Source: Solanum dulcamara (Eukaryota; Streptophyta; Magnoliopsida; Solanales; Solanaceae). Taken from it: DNA of 64,000 nucleotides. The stretch is from NCBI RefSeq assembly GCF_947179165.1, contig NC_077238.1, forward strand, positions 82,923,757-82,987,756, written 5' to 3'. Shown piece after piece: positions 1 through 9,653 of the stretch (positions are counted from its first letter, which is position 1; each line of letters starts with the position of its first letter). The notes beneath the pieces were generated by a model. It searched no databases. It worked only from the letters and a program-made list of their open reading frames with translations, and was not told where the DNA came from. The position numbers were made by a program, and so were the translations under genes.

Positions 1-113
1 CTTTTGCAGATTGAAATCAAGTCATGAATATATTATCTGCTGAGACTCTTCGTGGAAATTGAAAAAAAGCAAATGGATGTTAATACTTTCATCCTTCGTT
101 GTCACATATGCAG

Positions 114-816
114 TGGCCTTATGAAGCTGCTGCAATTGCTTTTGAAGCTATACCAAGAACTTTGGCTCAGAACTGTGGTGTTAATGTGATTCGTACTATG
201 ACCGCTCTTCAAGGAAAGGTAAAAACTTTACTTTTTGAGGTGGATATGCTATCCTTCCTTTATTTGTGTTCTTCATCTAATTCTTTTCATATACCTATAG
301 CATGCAAATGGTGAGAATGCATGGATAGGCATAGATGGAAACACTGGTGAGATTGCCGACATGAAAGAGCGGAAGGTATGATATTAAGTTCTTCCTTCAT
401 ACACTCCATGACCCCATGAGAACTAGACAGGGGGCTGGGGTTACACACATGTGTGCATAAGCGTGTAAATTAGATTTTATTAGGTGAATGAAGAATGATT
501 ATATGGTTGATTCGACACATTTTATTGGACAGTGATAGATGCTGCACCTGTTGTCGTCTTTTAATATCTTTTGAGTAAAAATTTAGGAATTTGTATTGAT
601 TCAAGCATCTTTAAACATGTCCAGATATGGGACTCCTATGCTGTAAAAGCACAGGCTTTTAAAACTGCCATTGAAGCTGCTTGCCTACTTCTGAGAATTG
701 ATGACATTGTGAGTGGAATAAAGAAGAAGCAAGCCCCTGGAGCAGGACAAGGTCCATCAAAACCAAAAATCGATGAAGAAGGCGATGCAGACAATGACCA
801 GCTAATTCCGGAATGA
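114..816 (+). CDS. CCT3: T-complex protein 1 subunit gamma (CCT3), last three exons, 5' end outside window
   Basis: CCT3 is one of eight subunits of the cytosolic group II chaperonin TRiC/CCT, which folds actin, tubulin and other proteins using ATP. Three coding exons join in frame with GT-AG introns: 114-218, 301-375 and 625-816, ending in TGA at 814-816. The peptide has the hallmark C-terminus of the gamma subunit: WPYEAAAIAFEAIPRTLAQN, then HANGENAWIGIDGNTGEIAD, then AACLLLRIDDIVSGIKKKQA and an acidic tail ending QLIPE. The last exon includes the conserved LLRIDDIV motif of the equatorial domain. All junctions are phase 0, and 114 follows the acceptor TATGCAG. Bases 1-113 read as intron. 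No frameshift or stop is seen, so this looks like an intact working gene. It converges on the minus-strand Smr gene that ends at 1828. Identity is very sure; the exon edges are inferred by eye. Confidence 0.96.
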
Positions 817-1827
817 ACATGACACTCCATGCTGCAGTGGAGTGCTTCCGAAACTCAGACTGCTTCTGAAAACCATTTTGAAGTTTTCCTCTATTAGACT
901 TTAGTGTAGGTTACCCCTGACTGATTGTTTGATATTTTTGTGCTTGACATGTAACTTCTGCTGTTTTTGACTGCTGGCAGTTGTTGGTTGTCAATATTTT
1001 CGCGTTGTATTTGATATAGATTCTGTTTCAGTTTGAGGTTTTAAATTATTTTGATGTTGCAAGTACGATGATTCTGTCGTGGTTAGTAAATCAATGTAGG
1101 GGTATCAGTATTGATTATCAGGCTGTTTTTGAACGATCCACCAAGTTAAAGGCCATACGAAGTCTGAAACCAAATTCAGGAAAATCATGTACTAACACAA
1201 GTAAAAAGACAATTTATGAATTTGGGTTTCATAACTTAGAAGGGCCAAAATAAAAATGTAAGTCACGATGAGTATTGTTTATTAGAACGTATTTGAAGCA
1301 CCCACCAAATTTAGAATAAATCAGCATGAATACACACAAAAATAATTAATGAATTTGTATTTTTATAACATCGAGATGTCAAAATAAACGTATAAACATT
1401 AGTCATGGAGAATATGGTGAGTACTAAGTCAGATACTGTTATTGGTGGAAACGGAGTTCACAAACAATTTTTTTTTTTAAAAAATCTACTAATACACAAA
1501 AAAGATTTAATAATTCATGAATAAATGTTAAATGTCAAAATAAACAACCCTAATTTTAGGCCAAAAACAATCTACAATAAAAGTCAAAAAATCAATATAT
1601 ATTACAACACATGGGAACAAAATCATTCGTTGCGAGTTGTCGCTAATAAATATACAAGTCGATAATGACCACAAAAGGTTGTGTATCACATCAGTTCAAC
1701 TCAAAATCTCTGAGACAAAGTTGATAGTATCGATAGGTGTTTGCTTTTGGAGTTTCTATTTAAAGGAATGATTATAACAGAATCAAATGCACTAAATCTG
1801 GGGGGCAAATTGTACATATGAACGTAT
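817..1827. other. 3' UTR and convergent intergenic spacer
   Basis: This spacer separates the stop codons of CCT3 (+) and the Smr-domain gene (-). The first ~200 bases are T-rich and probably form the CCT3 3' UTR. The part just above 1828 should hold the 3' UTR of the minus-strand gene. A 61-codon open stretch at 1068-1253 has no recognisable protein similarity and lies in AT-rich DNA, so I do not call it a gene. No RNA gene, array or clear transposon end is visible. Confidence 0.5.
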
Positions 1828-4800
1828 TTATCGTGGTCGGAACTTGGGTCTGACTGTGATCACCCCAGGCCTTGTCTCCTCATAACGATATCTGCACAAC
1901 ATGAGATTCACATTTCACTTAGATTATTGACTGGGGAAGAAAAAAGAGCATTCGCTAACCGTTAGACTCAGGCAAAAGCACTTGGAAGAGAAATATACCC
2001 GTTCTCCACGAGAAAGCTTCTTATAGCCATTGGAAGCGCAGCTTGTCCCCGGCTATGAATACCTTTACCTGTGAAATACAGCAACACTTCACACTAGTCA
2101 GACAACCTTATGCTTGTAAATCAGTGAAGGGGCCCTAATAACAAAAGAGGCTCCAAAAGAATAAAATTCAAAAACAAGCGATAATCCATGAGAAGTTTTG
2201 ACACCAGGAGACCACCATTACATGTTCTATTAAAGGGAAGGACTACAAACTCATTTAAATACATGATGCTATGATCCAGTAACATGTATGAGGTTGAGCT
2301 CCACGATTGTGATTCACCACATATCAAGCATAGCAATTCAAGTAGGCTACTCAATCTTCCTAGTAAAAAGCACCTAAAAGCACAATATTTTTAGAAAATG
2401 CACAATTCTCATAATACTTCCAGATAGTAAGAGAATGCCTAGAGCTAAAGAAATAGAGCAAATGATGAAGAGCAAGTCATTAAGTAAGAACAGGTTCAGA
2501 CACACTCCAACTTATAACTACAACTACATTGAAGAACCTTGTTGCTGGTGAATAAATCTCGACTTGTAAGATGTATCATATCCTTGAGCAACAATTTTCA
2601 AGAGGAAAATACCTGTTATGACCTCTAAGAAAGCTGGCCGCTGCTTATTCAATGGGGACCCTTTGCTCTCATTGTCCACATCAATACGACCTGAAGACTC
2701 AATAGAGACAGCAGGTCCAAAGCTGCGCTTCAAGTTCACTTGATTCATATGGGCAGCAAGATTCTTTGTCACCTGAGTTTCAATCTTTTGCAAATGTTCG
2801 TGTAAGGCTTGAACTGCCTCTTTAGCATGAAGACCATGCAAGTCCAGTGTCCATTGATCATTCTTACTGTTGCGGGCAGTCAAAATTTCTTTTGCGGCCT
2901 GGGCATTTAGCCTATTAGCAGCAACCCACTCTTCTCGGGCTTTTAGAGAAAAATGTTGGGCAGATAAGTGGTCACCTCTGAGATAGGCCTCACTGGAAGC
3001 CTTAGAATGTCGGGCTGCTGACCTGTTTATAGAAGGAGAGAGGATGTCAGAATTGATTTAATAATAATTTGGATAAGAGCTTAACACGTTCAAAACCATG
3101 AAACTTCTAATAATTACGGTTGCAATGATAATAACAAAGAACGAAGATTGTTTGTTTCAACTTTCATCATAGTATGTTGCATGACAGTTTTTTTGGAAAG
3201 ACGATATCTGCTATTGAAGTTGTTTGGCCTCTATAATTCTCCCAATGTTTCATACTAAAATACGCCAAATATAATTAATTATCTTTATTTAAGAACCAAA
3301 CCTGCCAGAGCTTTGAGAAGAAATCTTCTGTTCACAGGATCTTAGAGAGTATCACTTAAGATACAGAAAAATCAATAACAAAAGAAATGTTCACCAACTA
3401 CCACTGTCTTCCATTTATGTTAAAAAAAACAAACTAAATACCCTTTCATGAAAAACACACTCAATCTACCAGTCTTAACTGCCCTGATTTACCCTGGTAG
3501 AATTTTAAATATATTACCCACTAGGTGTCTGCACCAATAGATGAAAGAAATCTTTGATATTTAAATAGTGGGCTATGTAGACAGCGTGTTATCATTGTGC
3601 TTTAGCTGCAAATTGTCTGCATCCAATCTTTCCACCTGATTCTCTATTTACTTCGAAAAAGGTGTTAATACTGACTATCGGTAAATGAAAGGAGGGGAGA
3701 TGGAAAAGTTGTTGGACTTCTTTTTCCTCTCACGAATGTAGTCTTATTTCTTTTTGATTCCTCAAATTAGTGCATGGTTCAGATTTTCAATAAAAGAATC
3801 ATAGTTTTCTGAGAAAGAATAATAAGAATCAGAGTTTTAATAATTTGGTGAAATCATAATGGTTTTGGTTTCTTAATCAAGTTACTGGCCTCCCCAGACC
3901 CCACTTAGTGGGATTTCACTGGGTATGTTGTTGTTGTTTGTAATCAAGTTACTGGCCTGAACAAAACCCAGCCAATGCTTGACCCTTCGCTGGTATAAGT
4001 TGTCCTTATCGTCAGTATAAACTATCCTAGCAATCTTAAATGAAATTAAAAAAAAAACAAGGAAGCAGGGAAAAGGTCAATCAATCATGTTTTCACTCAA
4101 AAGATAAACACCTATAGACAAGTGCAAGTAAAATCTACCTCATCATCTTCACCGCATCCTTCCGATGGATCGAGTAAATATCATCCTCTTCCCACTCAGG
4201 CTCAACCGGTACAAACCTCATACTCCGCACTGCTTCATCAAAATGAAGTTTGTTCTCGTGAAAAACACAGTTATTTATTAGTTCTTGACTGTTGCTCTGA
4301 AGACACTTAGCAAGTGCATGACTCAAATCATCCAGATCCACATTGTCTGTCAATGACACTCCTTTATTAGCAGCAAACTTACTAATATTCACGAGAGAAT
4401 CCTTACTACTAGACTTCACTCCTTTAGTATCTGTGTCTACGTCTTTAAATTTTTGTATGCAGGGAGTATCTGCTTCTTCTGTAGTTGTTCTGTTGTCATG
4501 TGCAACATATGTATGATCAGGAGATACCATTGCTTCCAACAATGTCAAGGCCTTATTGAAATCATTTACACCAGCCATGACATCTGTGATCAAGGTGTCA
4601 TCAGCCCATGGCTGGAGCTCTTTCAGCTTTTGACACACCTCATGAAAACCTCTTTCTTGGATAAAACCATCACTCTGGTTGAAACAAGAATCGCCAACTT
4701 GAATTTGATTTGCATCAGACTCTTTATTGGCTGTTAAAGATGGAAAACTTACAGATGGTAGCAGCAAGGATGAAAAAGGCTTCTCTAGAATTGCTCCACT

Positions 4801-5007
4801 GCTCTTTGCGATGCTTTGAGATGGACCCCTCAAGGAAGTGGAAGGAACGGACAAGTGGGGGAAGGTTTCTCTCTCAGGCTCTGGCTCAAGATCTTGTTGC
4901 TTCAGTCTCTCATTAAGGTCAAATGCAGCCCAACCAGAAGTCTTAGCCCTCCTCCCAGACATCTTCTTACGTAGAGGACTTGTTACTCTCGTAGAAGCAG
5001 CCATCAT
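1828..5007 (-). CDS. CUE-like/DUF1771/Smr-domain protein, four coding exons
   Basis: Four exons on the minus strand join in frame: 5007-4139, 3022-2613, 2068-1999 and 1891-1828 (stop TAA at 1830-1828), giving 470 residues. Residues about 120-162 resemble a CUE/UBA ubiquitin-binding helix bundle. Residues about 290-345 are a DUF1771 region (RSAARHSKASSEAYLRGDHL). The Smr domain follows, with LDLHGL at 349-354 and TGKGIHSRG at 426-434, ending in GVITVRPKFRPR. Smr domains bind or cut nucleic acid, and plant proteins with this order (At5g58720/SDE5-like) are linked to RNA metabolism, but the role here is inferred. The two small 3' exons are needed to complete the Smr fold; without them the frame runs into intron and stops. 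Two ATGs open the frame and another in-frame ATG lies at codon 16, near where the conserved part starts. The first intron (4138-3023) carries a small retro-insertion. All splice sites are GT-AG. Confidence 0.9.
3874..3958 (+). mobile_element. 5'-truncated RTE-LINE/TS-SINE tail with perfect 18-bp target-site duplication
   Basis: A 49-bp insert (3892-3940) consists only of a retroelement 3' end: a CCCCAGACCCCACTTAGTGG stem-like stretch, then a GGGTATG(TTG)n tail. It is bounded by the identical 18-mer TAATCAAGTTACTGGCCT at 3874-3891 and 3941-3958. TTG-repeat tails are typical of Solanaceae TS SINEs and their RTE-type LINE partners. It lies in intron 1 of the Smr gene, in antisense orientation. 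The perfect duplication shows a fairly recent target-primed insertion that was almost completely 5'-truncated. Confidence 0.85.
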
Positions 5008-5381
5008 AAGTTGACATAGAAAGCACTTAAAAAGTCATTTTAAGTGCCACACCACCACCTCTTCTTGGCTATAATTTAAATAGTGTCTCCTTAATTCAAG
5101 TTTAAGTTTTGGCTCAAAATGATAGCTTTACTGAAAGAGTTTAAACTGCACAAAAATTCCAAAGTCAAATTTCAAATGAAAAATAATGCACTTTTAGAGG
5201 ATTCGACATGGGTGTGGCTGCATTTTTGGAGAGTCCGAGCAACATAGGTTAAAAGTGACAAATAAAAGGGAAAATCAATTCTTGGAATAGTAGACAAGTA
5301 AAAGTGAATGGAGGGAGTAATAAATGTTCCTAATCAAAGCCTTAATGTCCAATAGATATCAGCTTCACCAAACTTATAATT

Positions 5382-5635
5382 TCCTACAACTTAACATAAA
5401 GGTGTGACTTATTGGTCAATGGAGTGAGTTGAGCACGATGAGGTCTCACGTTCAATTCCAGAAATAAAACACAAGGTTATTTCTTTTCATTTGTTCTAGT
5501 CTTGGTTAACAGAGTTAACTTAGAACTATGTTACATGTTGTTGATGGGAGGTATCAAGTATCCGTGGAATTAGTCGAGTTGTGCAATAATTGGTCCGAAC
5601 AACAGGGTTATAGAAAAAAAAAATCCTACAACTTA
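5382..5635 (+). mobile_element. SolS-type SINE with 12-bp target-site duplication
   Basis: The element (about 5394-5623) is flanked by the direct repeat TCCTACAACTTA at 5382-5393 and 5624-5635. Its 5' part looks tRNA-derived: an A-box-like TGGTCAATGGAGTGAG and a B-box-like GGTCTCACGTTCAATTCC. The middle has the GGGAGGTATCAAGTATCCG and GTGGAATTAGTCGAG blocks typical of Solanaceae SINEs, and it ends in a short A tail. It lies between the first coding exon of the Smr gene and its probable 5' leader exon, so it is probably intronic in that transcript. The family name is from memory of SolS consensus features. Confidence 0.88.
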
Positions 5636-5783
5636 CCAAACCTTTACACCATTCAGAAACAGCTAAACTCCAAACTTTCAATAAAGCAGTAAAAATCCAA
5701 CCTTTAGCTAATAGTTTAAGAAAAGAGAGTTCTTAGTAATAAACATATATAAGCAGGAATCAAGGGCAAAATTGTCAATATAC

Positions 5784-6110
5784 CTTCGGGAATTTTCTTC
5801 GAATACAAAAAATTGAAAGAGAAATCAGGAAAAGTTGAACCGGAGGTATCGTATCCAAGGGGTGAAAGGCGTGAATGAAGGATTAGAGAGCTGAGATGAA
5901 AACTGAAGAATCGGAGATTGGTTGTTGGAGGCGGCGGACGGCGATGCTGAAAGAGATCTGCTTCTGCAATCCATAAACGGCTGGTGAATTTTCCGATTGA
6001 ATCTCCGGCGATCGGCGAGAAGAAAAAGAGAATTTGAAAAGGAAGAAAATACAGAGAATAATAATAATTCAAATTAAAGGAATGAAATTAAATGGAGAAA
6101 AAAAAAAGAG
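5784..6110 (-). promoter_or_regulatory. Probable 5' leader exon of the Smr gene, with a 49-codon uORF
   Basis: This stretch differs from its AT-rich surroundings. On the minus strand it begins with a pyrimidine-rich run, typical of a plant transcript leader, and becomes GC-richer through about 5784. It ends with a good donor, GAAG|GTATATTG, whose intron would begin at 5783. The first in-frame ATG in the GC-rich part, at 5974-5972, opens a 49-codon frame starting MDCRSRSLSASPSAASNN that closes at TGA 5827-5825, before the donor. The likely reading is a leader exon spliced onto the exon whose coding part begins at 5007. Transcription start and acceptor are not proven. The longer open frame across 5716-6072 reads mostly hydrophobic low-complexity residues and is not taken as coding. 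Confidence 0.45.
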
Positions 6111-6119
6111 AAAAATCTC

Positions 6120-6829
6120 AATAACTCAACTGCCACAATTTCCCCCTTTTTTTAATTTTTATTTTTTAGTTTATGAATATTTTATTTTATATGTGGTTTG
6201 GGAAAAAGGGTTCCCACAAGGACATAATACCTTTGTTTGTGACTTGAAAAGTCAATTTTGGAATTCTACATCTATTAATTAAAAAAAAAATTAATCAAAA
6301 TGTTTCTTATTATTGAAAAAAAGAAAGAATTGGTGTGTAACATACAAGACGGTTAATTATGATATTCTTAGAAATTTTAATTTATCAAAACTAGCTTAGT
6401 AAAGTAGAAATCATTAATTGTCAATTGTTCATAGTGCCGTGAAAGAGGGTGTAACTTTAATCGTTCGATTCAAATTTTGAGGATAGTGAAAATCAAAGAA
6501 AATTATAGTTGATAATGATATAACCTTTAATTATTAGATAAAGACGAGCGCAAATTCTCAAAATGAAAAAAATAAATTAACATGGATGTGTGTCTCGTTT
6601 AGATCATGAGCTAATATTAAAATTAAAAAAATAACTTTTATAGTATCAATGATCAATATCGGGTAGCATGAAAAAAGTAATAAAGTGAAATTTGGATACT
6701 ATGAAATACTCGGAACATTGCAAGTTTTGGTGCAAGCCTTAGAGCTACATTTTGTTTATACGAGTAAAAAGAAAAGAAAAAGATCAAAAATATCCCTCAA
6801 CTTTCATTTATTAGTTGACTTTCTCTTTT
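6120..6829. other. AT-rich spacer upstream of the Smr gene
   Basis: These bases lie just upstream of the probable leader exon of the minus-strand Smr gene and should include its promoter. They are AT-rich with several A and T runs. I see no coding potential, tandem repeat or clear transposon end. Confidence 0.35.
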
Positions 6830-6941
6830 GTAGATAAAATGATTGTCCTAGCAGCATCGCGTACTCTCAAATTTTCAAGAATGGAAGACAAAATATCATC
6901 TGATAACTGACTCAAATAATTCTTCTTTGTCTCATCAACCT
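6830..6941 (-). pseudogene. F-box domain fragment
   Basis: Read on the minus strand this gives an uninterrupted F-box segment, NYLSQLSDDILSSILENL followed by RVRDAARTIILSTK. F-box domains bind SKP1 in SCF ubiquitin ligases. The fragment matches the F-box of the two longer remnants at 10.6 and 19.9 kb, with a few substitutions (for example PDD to SDD, GNL to ENL). Homology ends abruptly right after the F-box, where the other copies have the lysine-tyrosine-leucine stretch, and no leucine-rich part follows. It is therefore an isolated, decayed third copy of this local family. Confidence 0.75.
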
Positions 6942-7378
6942 CAAAAATCTAAAATTTATATACATCACGTAGTATTAACATGTATACTCTTTATTATTCA
7001 ATGGAAAAAAAAAGTGAATTTTCATAAATAACTTAGTCTAATAAGCTGAAATAGCTAAAGTTTAGATAATCATATTTCCTAATTATAGTTATATCTGTTT
7101 GTATAATTCGCACGTTCATTTGTATAATTTACACATCTCATAAATAGACTTTACACCCACTTCCTCATCTTCTTTCACTTCCTCAGAGTTTATCTCATCT
7201 TCTTTACATCCACTTCCTCCTCTTTCACTTCTTTAGATTTTACATCTATTTCCTCTGCCAATCTCTCCACATGGTTCCAAATTGCATTGTTCCATAGGCT
7301 ATTCATGTTATTCCTACAAAAAATGTTGCATATTATGGACATTAATTAATTCAAAATCTATCAATGTTGTGAATTAGG

Positions 7379-7612
7379 TACTTCTTTCCTCCTATATTAA
7401 CTGTCATGTATATTAAAAATATTTGTTTCAAAATAATTGTCAACTTAAACAATCAAGATAACATTAATTATTCTAGAATTAAGAGGCACATAAATAGATA
7501 AAGATTAAAGAACTACTAAGGGGTACATTAGTCAAATAATGCTTCTAATTAATGTTTTCTTAAAGGTTGTTCAAAATCTTATCATGACAAATAAAATAAG
7601 ACGGAAGGAGTA
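7379..7612. mobile_element. Stowaway-like MITE
   Basis: A 230-bp AT-rich element (7381-7610) has degenerate terminal inverted repeats: CTTCTTTCCTCCTATATTAA at the left and, read on the other strand, CTCCTTCCGTCTTATTTTAT at the right. Both are followed inward by TGTCATG. It is flanked by TA at 7379-7380 and 7611-7612. TA target duplications and CTCCCTCCGT-like ends define the Stowaway (Tc1/mariner-derived) MITEs. It encodes nothing. Confidence 0.8.
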
Positions 7613-7789
7613 ATATTAAACTTGTCTTTTTTTGATATGTTATAGGTAAAAAATAAAAGTGAAAAAATATATTTTTCGAATGGTAGACAAATAACAGTGA
7701 ACAAAGTTAGTATTTTCTCTTCTTTTTTCTTATATTTTTAATTGTATTGAAGTATTTTTGAAACATGAAGTTTTAACTTAAAATGGTAA

Positions 7790-8244
7790 GGGGTCGTTTG
7801 GTGGTGGATAAGATAAAATAGTCTTGGGATAAATTTTTAGTAACCCTCAATTGTTTATTTGGTTGCATGAGATAATTTATCCTAGGATTAATAATTATGA
7901 CTGAGATAAATTATCCTTCCCTATGAGTGCTATAGTAATCTCGGGATAAAGTAGGTAAATGACAAAAATATCCCTTTAAGTCATTTTTATACATCACTTG
8001 TCACATTCATAAAGGGTATTTTTGTAAATAAATAATTTATTCTTAAAATTTATATAATGCATATTATTTTGAATGCAACAAACCAAACACTCAATAAAAA
8101 ATAGTCCCATCATAACTAATCTCATGATAACTTATTCCATCATAACTAATCTCATCATAACTTATCCCATCATAACTAATCTCATCATAACTTATCCCGT
8201 CATAACTAATCCTATCATAACTTGTATTCAAACCAAACGACCCC
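7790..8244. mobile_element. 455-bp MITE-like element with GGGGTCGTTTGGT termini
   Basis: The left end GGGGTCGTTTGGT (7790-7802) and right end ACCAAACGACCCC (8232-8244) are perfect 13-bp inverted repeats. The interior is non-coding and built from TTATCC/GGATAA-type words in both orientations, including a 30-bp tandem array at the right. I could not see a convincing target-site duplication, so the superfamily is open; ends of this kind occur in plant PIF/Harbinger-, Mutator- or hAT-related non-autonomous elements. It contains no gene. Confidence 0.72.
8106..8225. repeat. Four 30-bp tandem repeats inside the MITE-like element
   Basis: Copies run 8106-8135, 8136-8165, 8166-8195 and 8196-8225. 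Each has the form CCCATCATAACTAATCTCAT plus a CATAACTTAT-like end, and each is itself two 15-bp half-units (CATAACTAATC and CATAACTTATC). The copies differ at only a few positions. Related words occur in reverse complement near the left end (for example GATAAATTATCC), so the element could fold into a long imperfect hairpin. Confidence 0.85.
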
Positions 8245-8672
8245 GAATAATATTGTTAATATTTATATTAGTAAGGATCAATTCAAGTTTATAAGATGTT
8301 GATCATTTAAATTTATTTACTAATATGAAAATATATATAATTTAATTCAATATTTTAAAATATAATCTAATATAAAGAGTAGACAATTTTTTATTTTTTA
8401 ATCTAAATTTTATATTATTTAAACAAAAATAAAACCATAAAGTTCACTATTAATTAAAAAATTTAGGTGGCCTAAAACAATGAATTCACTAGCCTAAAAC
8501 AAAGAATTCTCCGATTATATTTAGAGGTATGAATTTAAATACATATCTGAATATTAAAATATTTTATTGAGATTTAAATACAAAATAATTAACTGTTTGT
8601 TTTCTCAATCAATAGGCTAAAAAAACGTCAAAAAAGGTTCCAGAAAAAGGTCCATTTCTTTTAATAAATATT
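8245..8672. other. AT-rich non-coding stretch
   Basis: Very AT-rich DNA with A/T runs and no open frame of note. I see no terminal repeats or gene fragments here. Confidence 0.35.
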
Positions 8673-8912
8673 TGACTATTTTGTCAAAGTTGACAGCAAT
8701 AGGAGTCCTGCCACTATTTGTTTTTTTTTGGCAAAGTGAACAATATTAAGAGTCCTAAGTCCTAACATGTAGGAATCCTATTCCGTCTTGTTTTTGGTAA
8801 AACAATAACTACAATAAAAACTTTCAAATACCACACTATTGTCCACTCTAAATTATGGTAAATCACAAATTCTAATTTTTAATGAATTCTAATAAGTAAT
8901 ACAATTTAGAGT
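8673..8912. repeat. Dispersed repeat, copy 1 (paired with 13081-13310)
   Basis: About 240 bases are similar, in the same orientation, to 13081-13310. Shared landmarks, in order, are CAGCAATAGGAGTCCT, GTGAACAATATTAAGAGTCC, TAACTACAATAAAAA, TTTCAAATACCACACT and TAAATTATGGTAAATCAC. Both lack coding capacity. The pair shows the spacer around the F-box remnants is itself duplicated. Small indels between copies indicate an older event than the 9.06/18.49 kb duplication. Confidence 0.7.
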
Positions 8913-9171
8913 GTGTCCAAAATTGAGAATCAGAATTAAGTTTCGTTTTGAATTCCTCTTCTCTGTCTTTTTTGACGCTATTCGCTATCACAAATAAAAA
9001 TAATAACTACGCCACTTTTATTTAATGAAGCATCAGAATTCATAAATTGAAAGAAAACTACTATATTGAAGACTTTAAATTTGATATTTATATTTTTCTT
9101 TATTTGAATTATGTATAAACTTTTAATATTTAGGAATTGTAAATTAGTTAAACTATATCTATGTTAAGTAA

Positions 9172-9366
9172 TTAACTAATATATTCGCGTAATTTTTCCA
9201 AAAAAAATAAATCAAATTTTGTGCATATCTCCTCTTCTTCTTCTTGGGTATGTTTATACAATGAAGCTTCACTACTACTATTGTTGGTCTTTCTTCCCTC
9301 CTGCTTATTGTAGTAATAACATGTCCAAAAGACAATTCCTTTCAATGCCAACAATGACAAAAGCAC
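9172..9366 (-). pseudogene. Truncated 5' region of an F-box gene (duplicon A)
   Basis: An open stretch of about 64 codons on the minus strand reads LALKGIVFWTCYYYNKQEGR followed by a Tyr-Lys-His and poly-glutamate region. It resembles the N-terminal part in front of the F-box in the neighbouring remnant (LALEGIFWTYYYYYNRSS, then YKHSQEEKEEEE). Instead of continuing into an F-box it runs into KFDLFFLEKLREY and stops. It lies downstream of the longer remnant, so it is the broken start of a second, tandem member. A near copy lies at 18625-18879. Confidence 0.6.
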
Positions 9367-9653
9367 TATTGTAGTAAAAACACAATTTTATTTTTCATTA
9401 TAGTGACGTTTGAGAAGGATTGCAAGAAAAGTATAAGAATCAATACAAAGTAAATAAAACAACAAATAAATTGTTTTTTTTTTCAAAAGACCATCCAAAT
9501 ATTAAATTATAGTATTCTAATTTGAATTACAAAGATGGATCGCAACAGCTTTTACTAAAAAATATCGAAGAATTAGGACTTTAAAGGGGATTCCTAAAGC
9601 CCATATAAATCTCTTGCATAATCACCATATATATATGAATTTGAAGGGGATTC

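Noticed and set aside
99..314. Continuous reading through the CCT3 exon into the following intron
   Set aside because: After the GT at 219 the translation loses all chaperonin similarity; the next exon resumes at 301.
4122..4916. Plus-strand open frames over the first Smr exon
   Set aside because: They are antisense shadows of the real minus-strand coding exon and have no protein similarity.
5270..5325. A second Stowaway MITE ending GGAGGGAGTA
   Set aside because: Only one end is plausible; I could not find a matching inverted left end or TA duplication.
5400..5460. A tRNA gene
   Set aside because: A- and B-box-like sequences are present but there is no cloverleaf; they belong to the SINE.
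5716..6072. 118-codon minus-strand protein
   Set aside because: It reads leader-like Phe/Ser/Pro-rich sequence through a likely splice donor; a 5' UTR exon explains it better.
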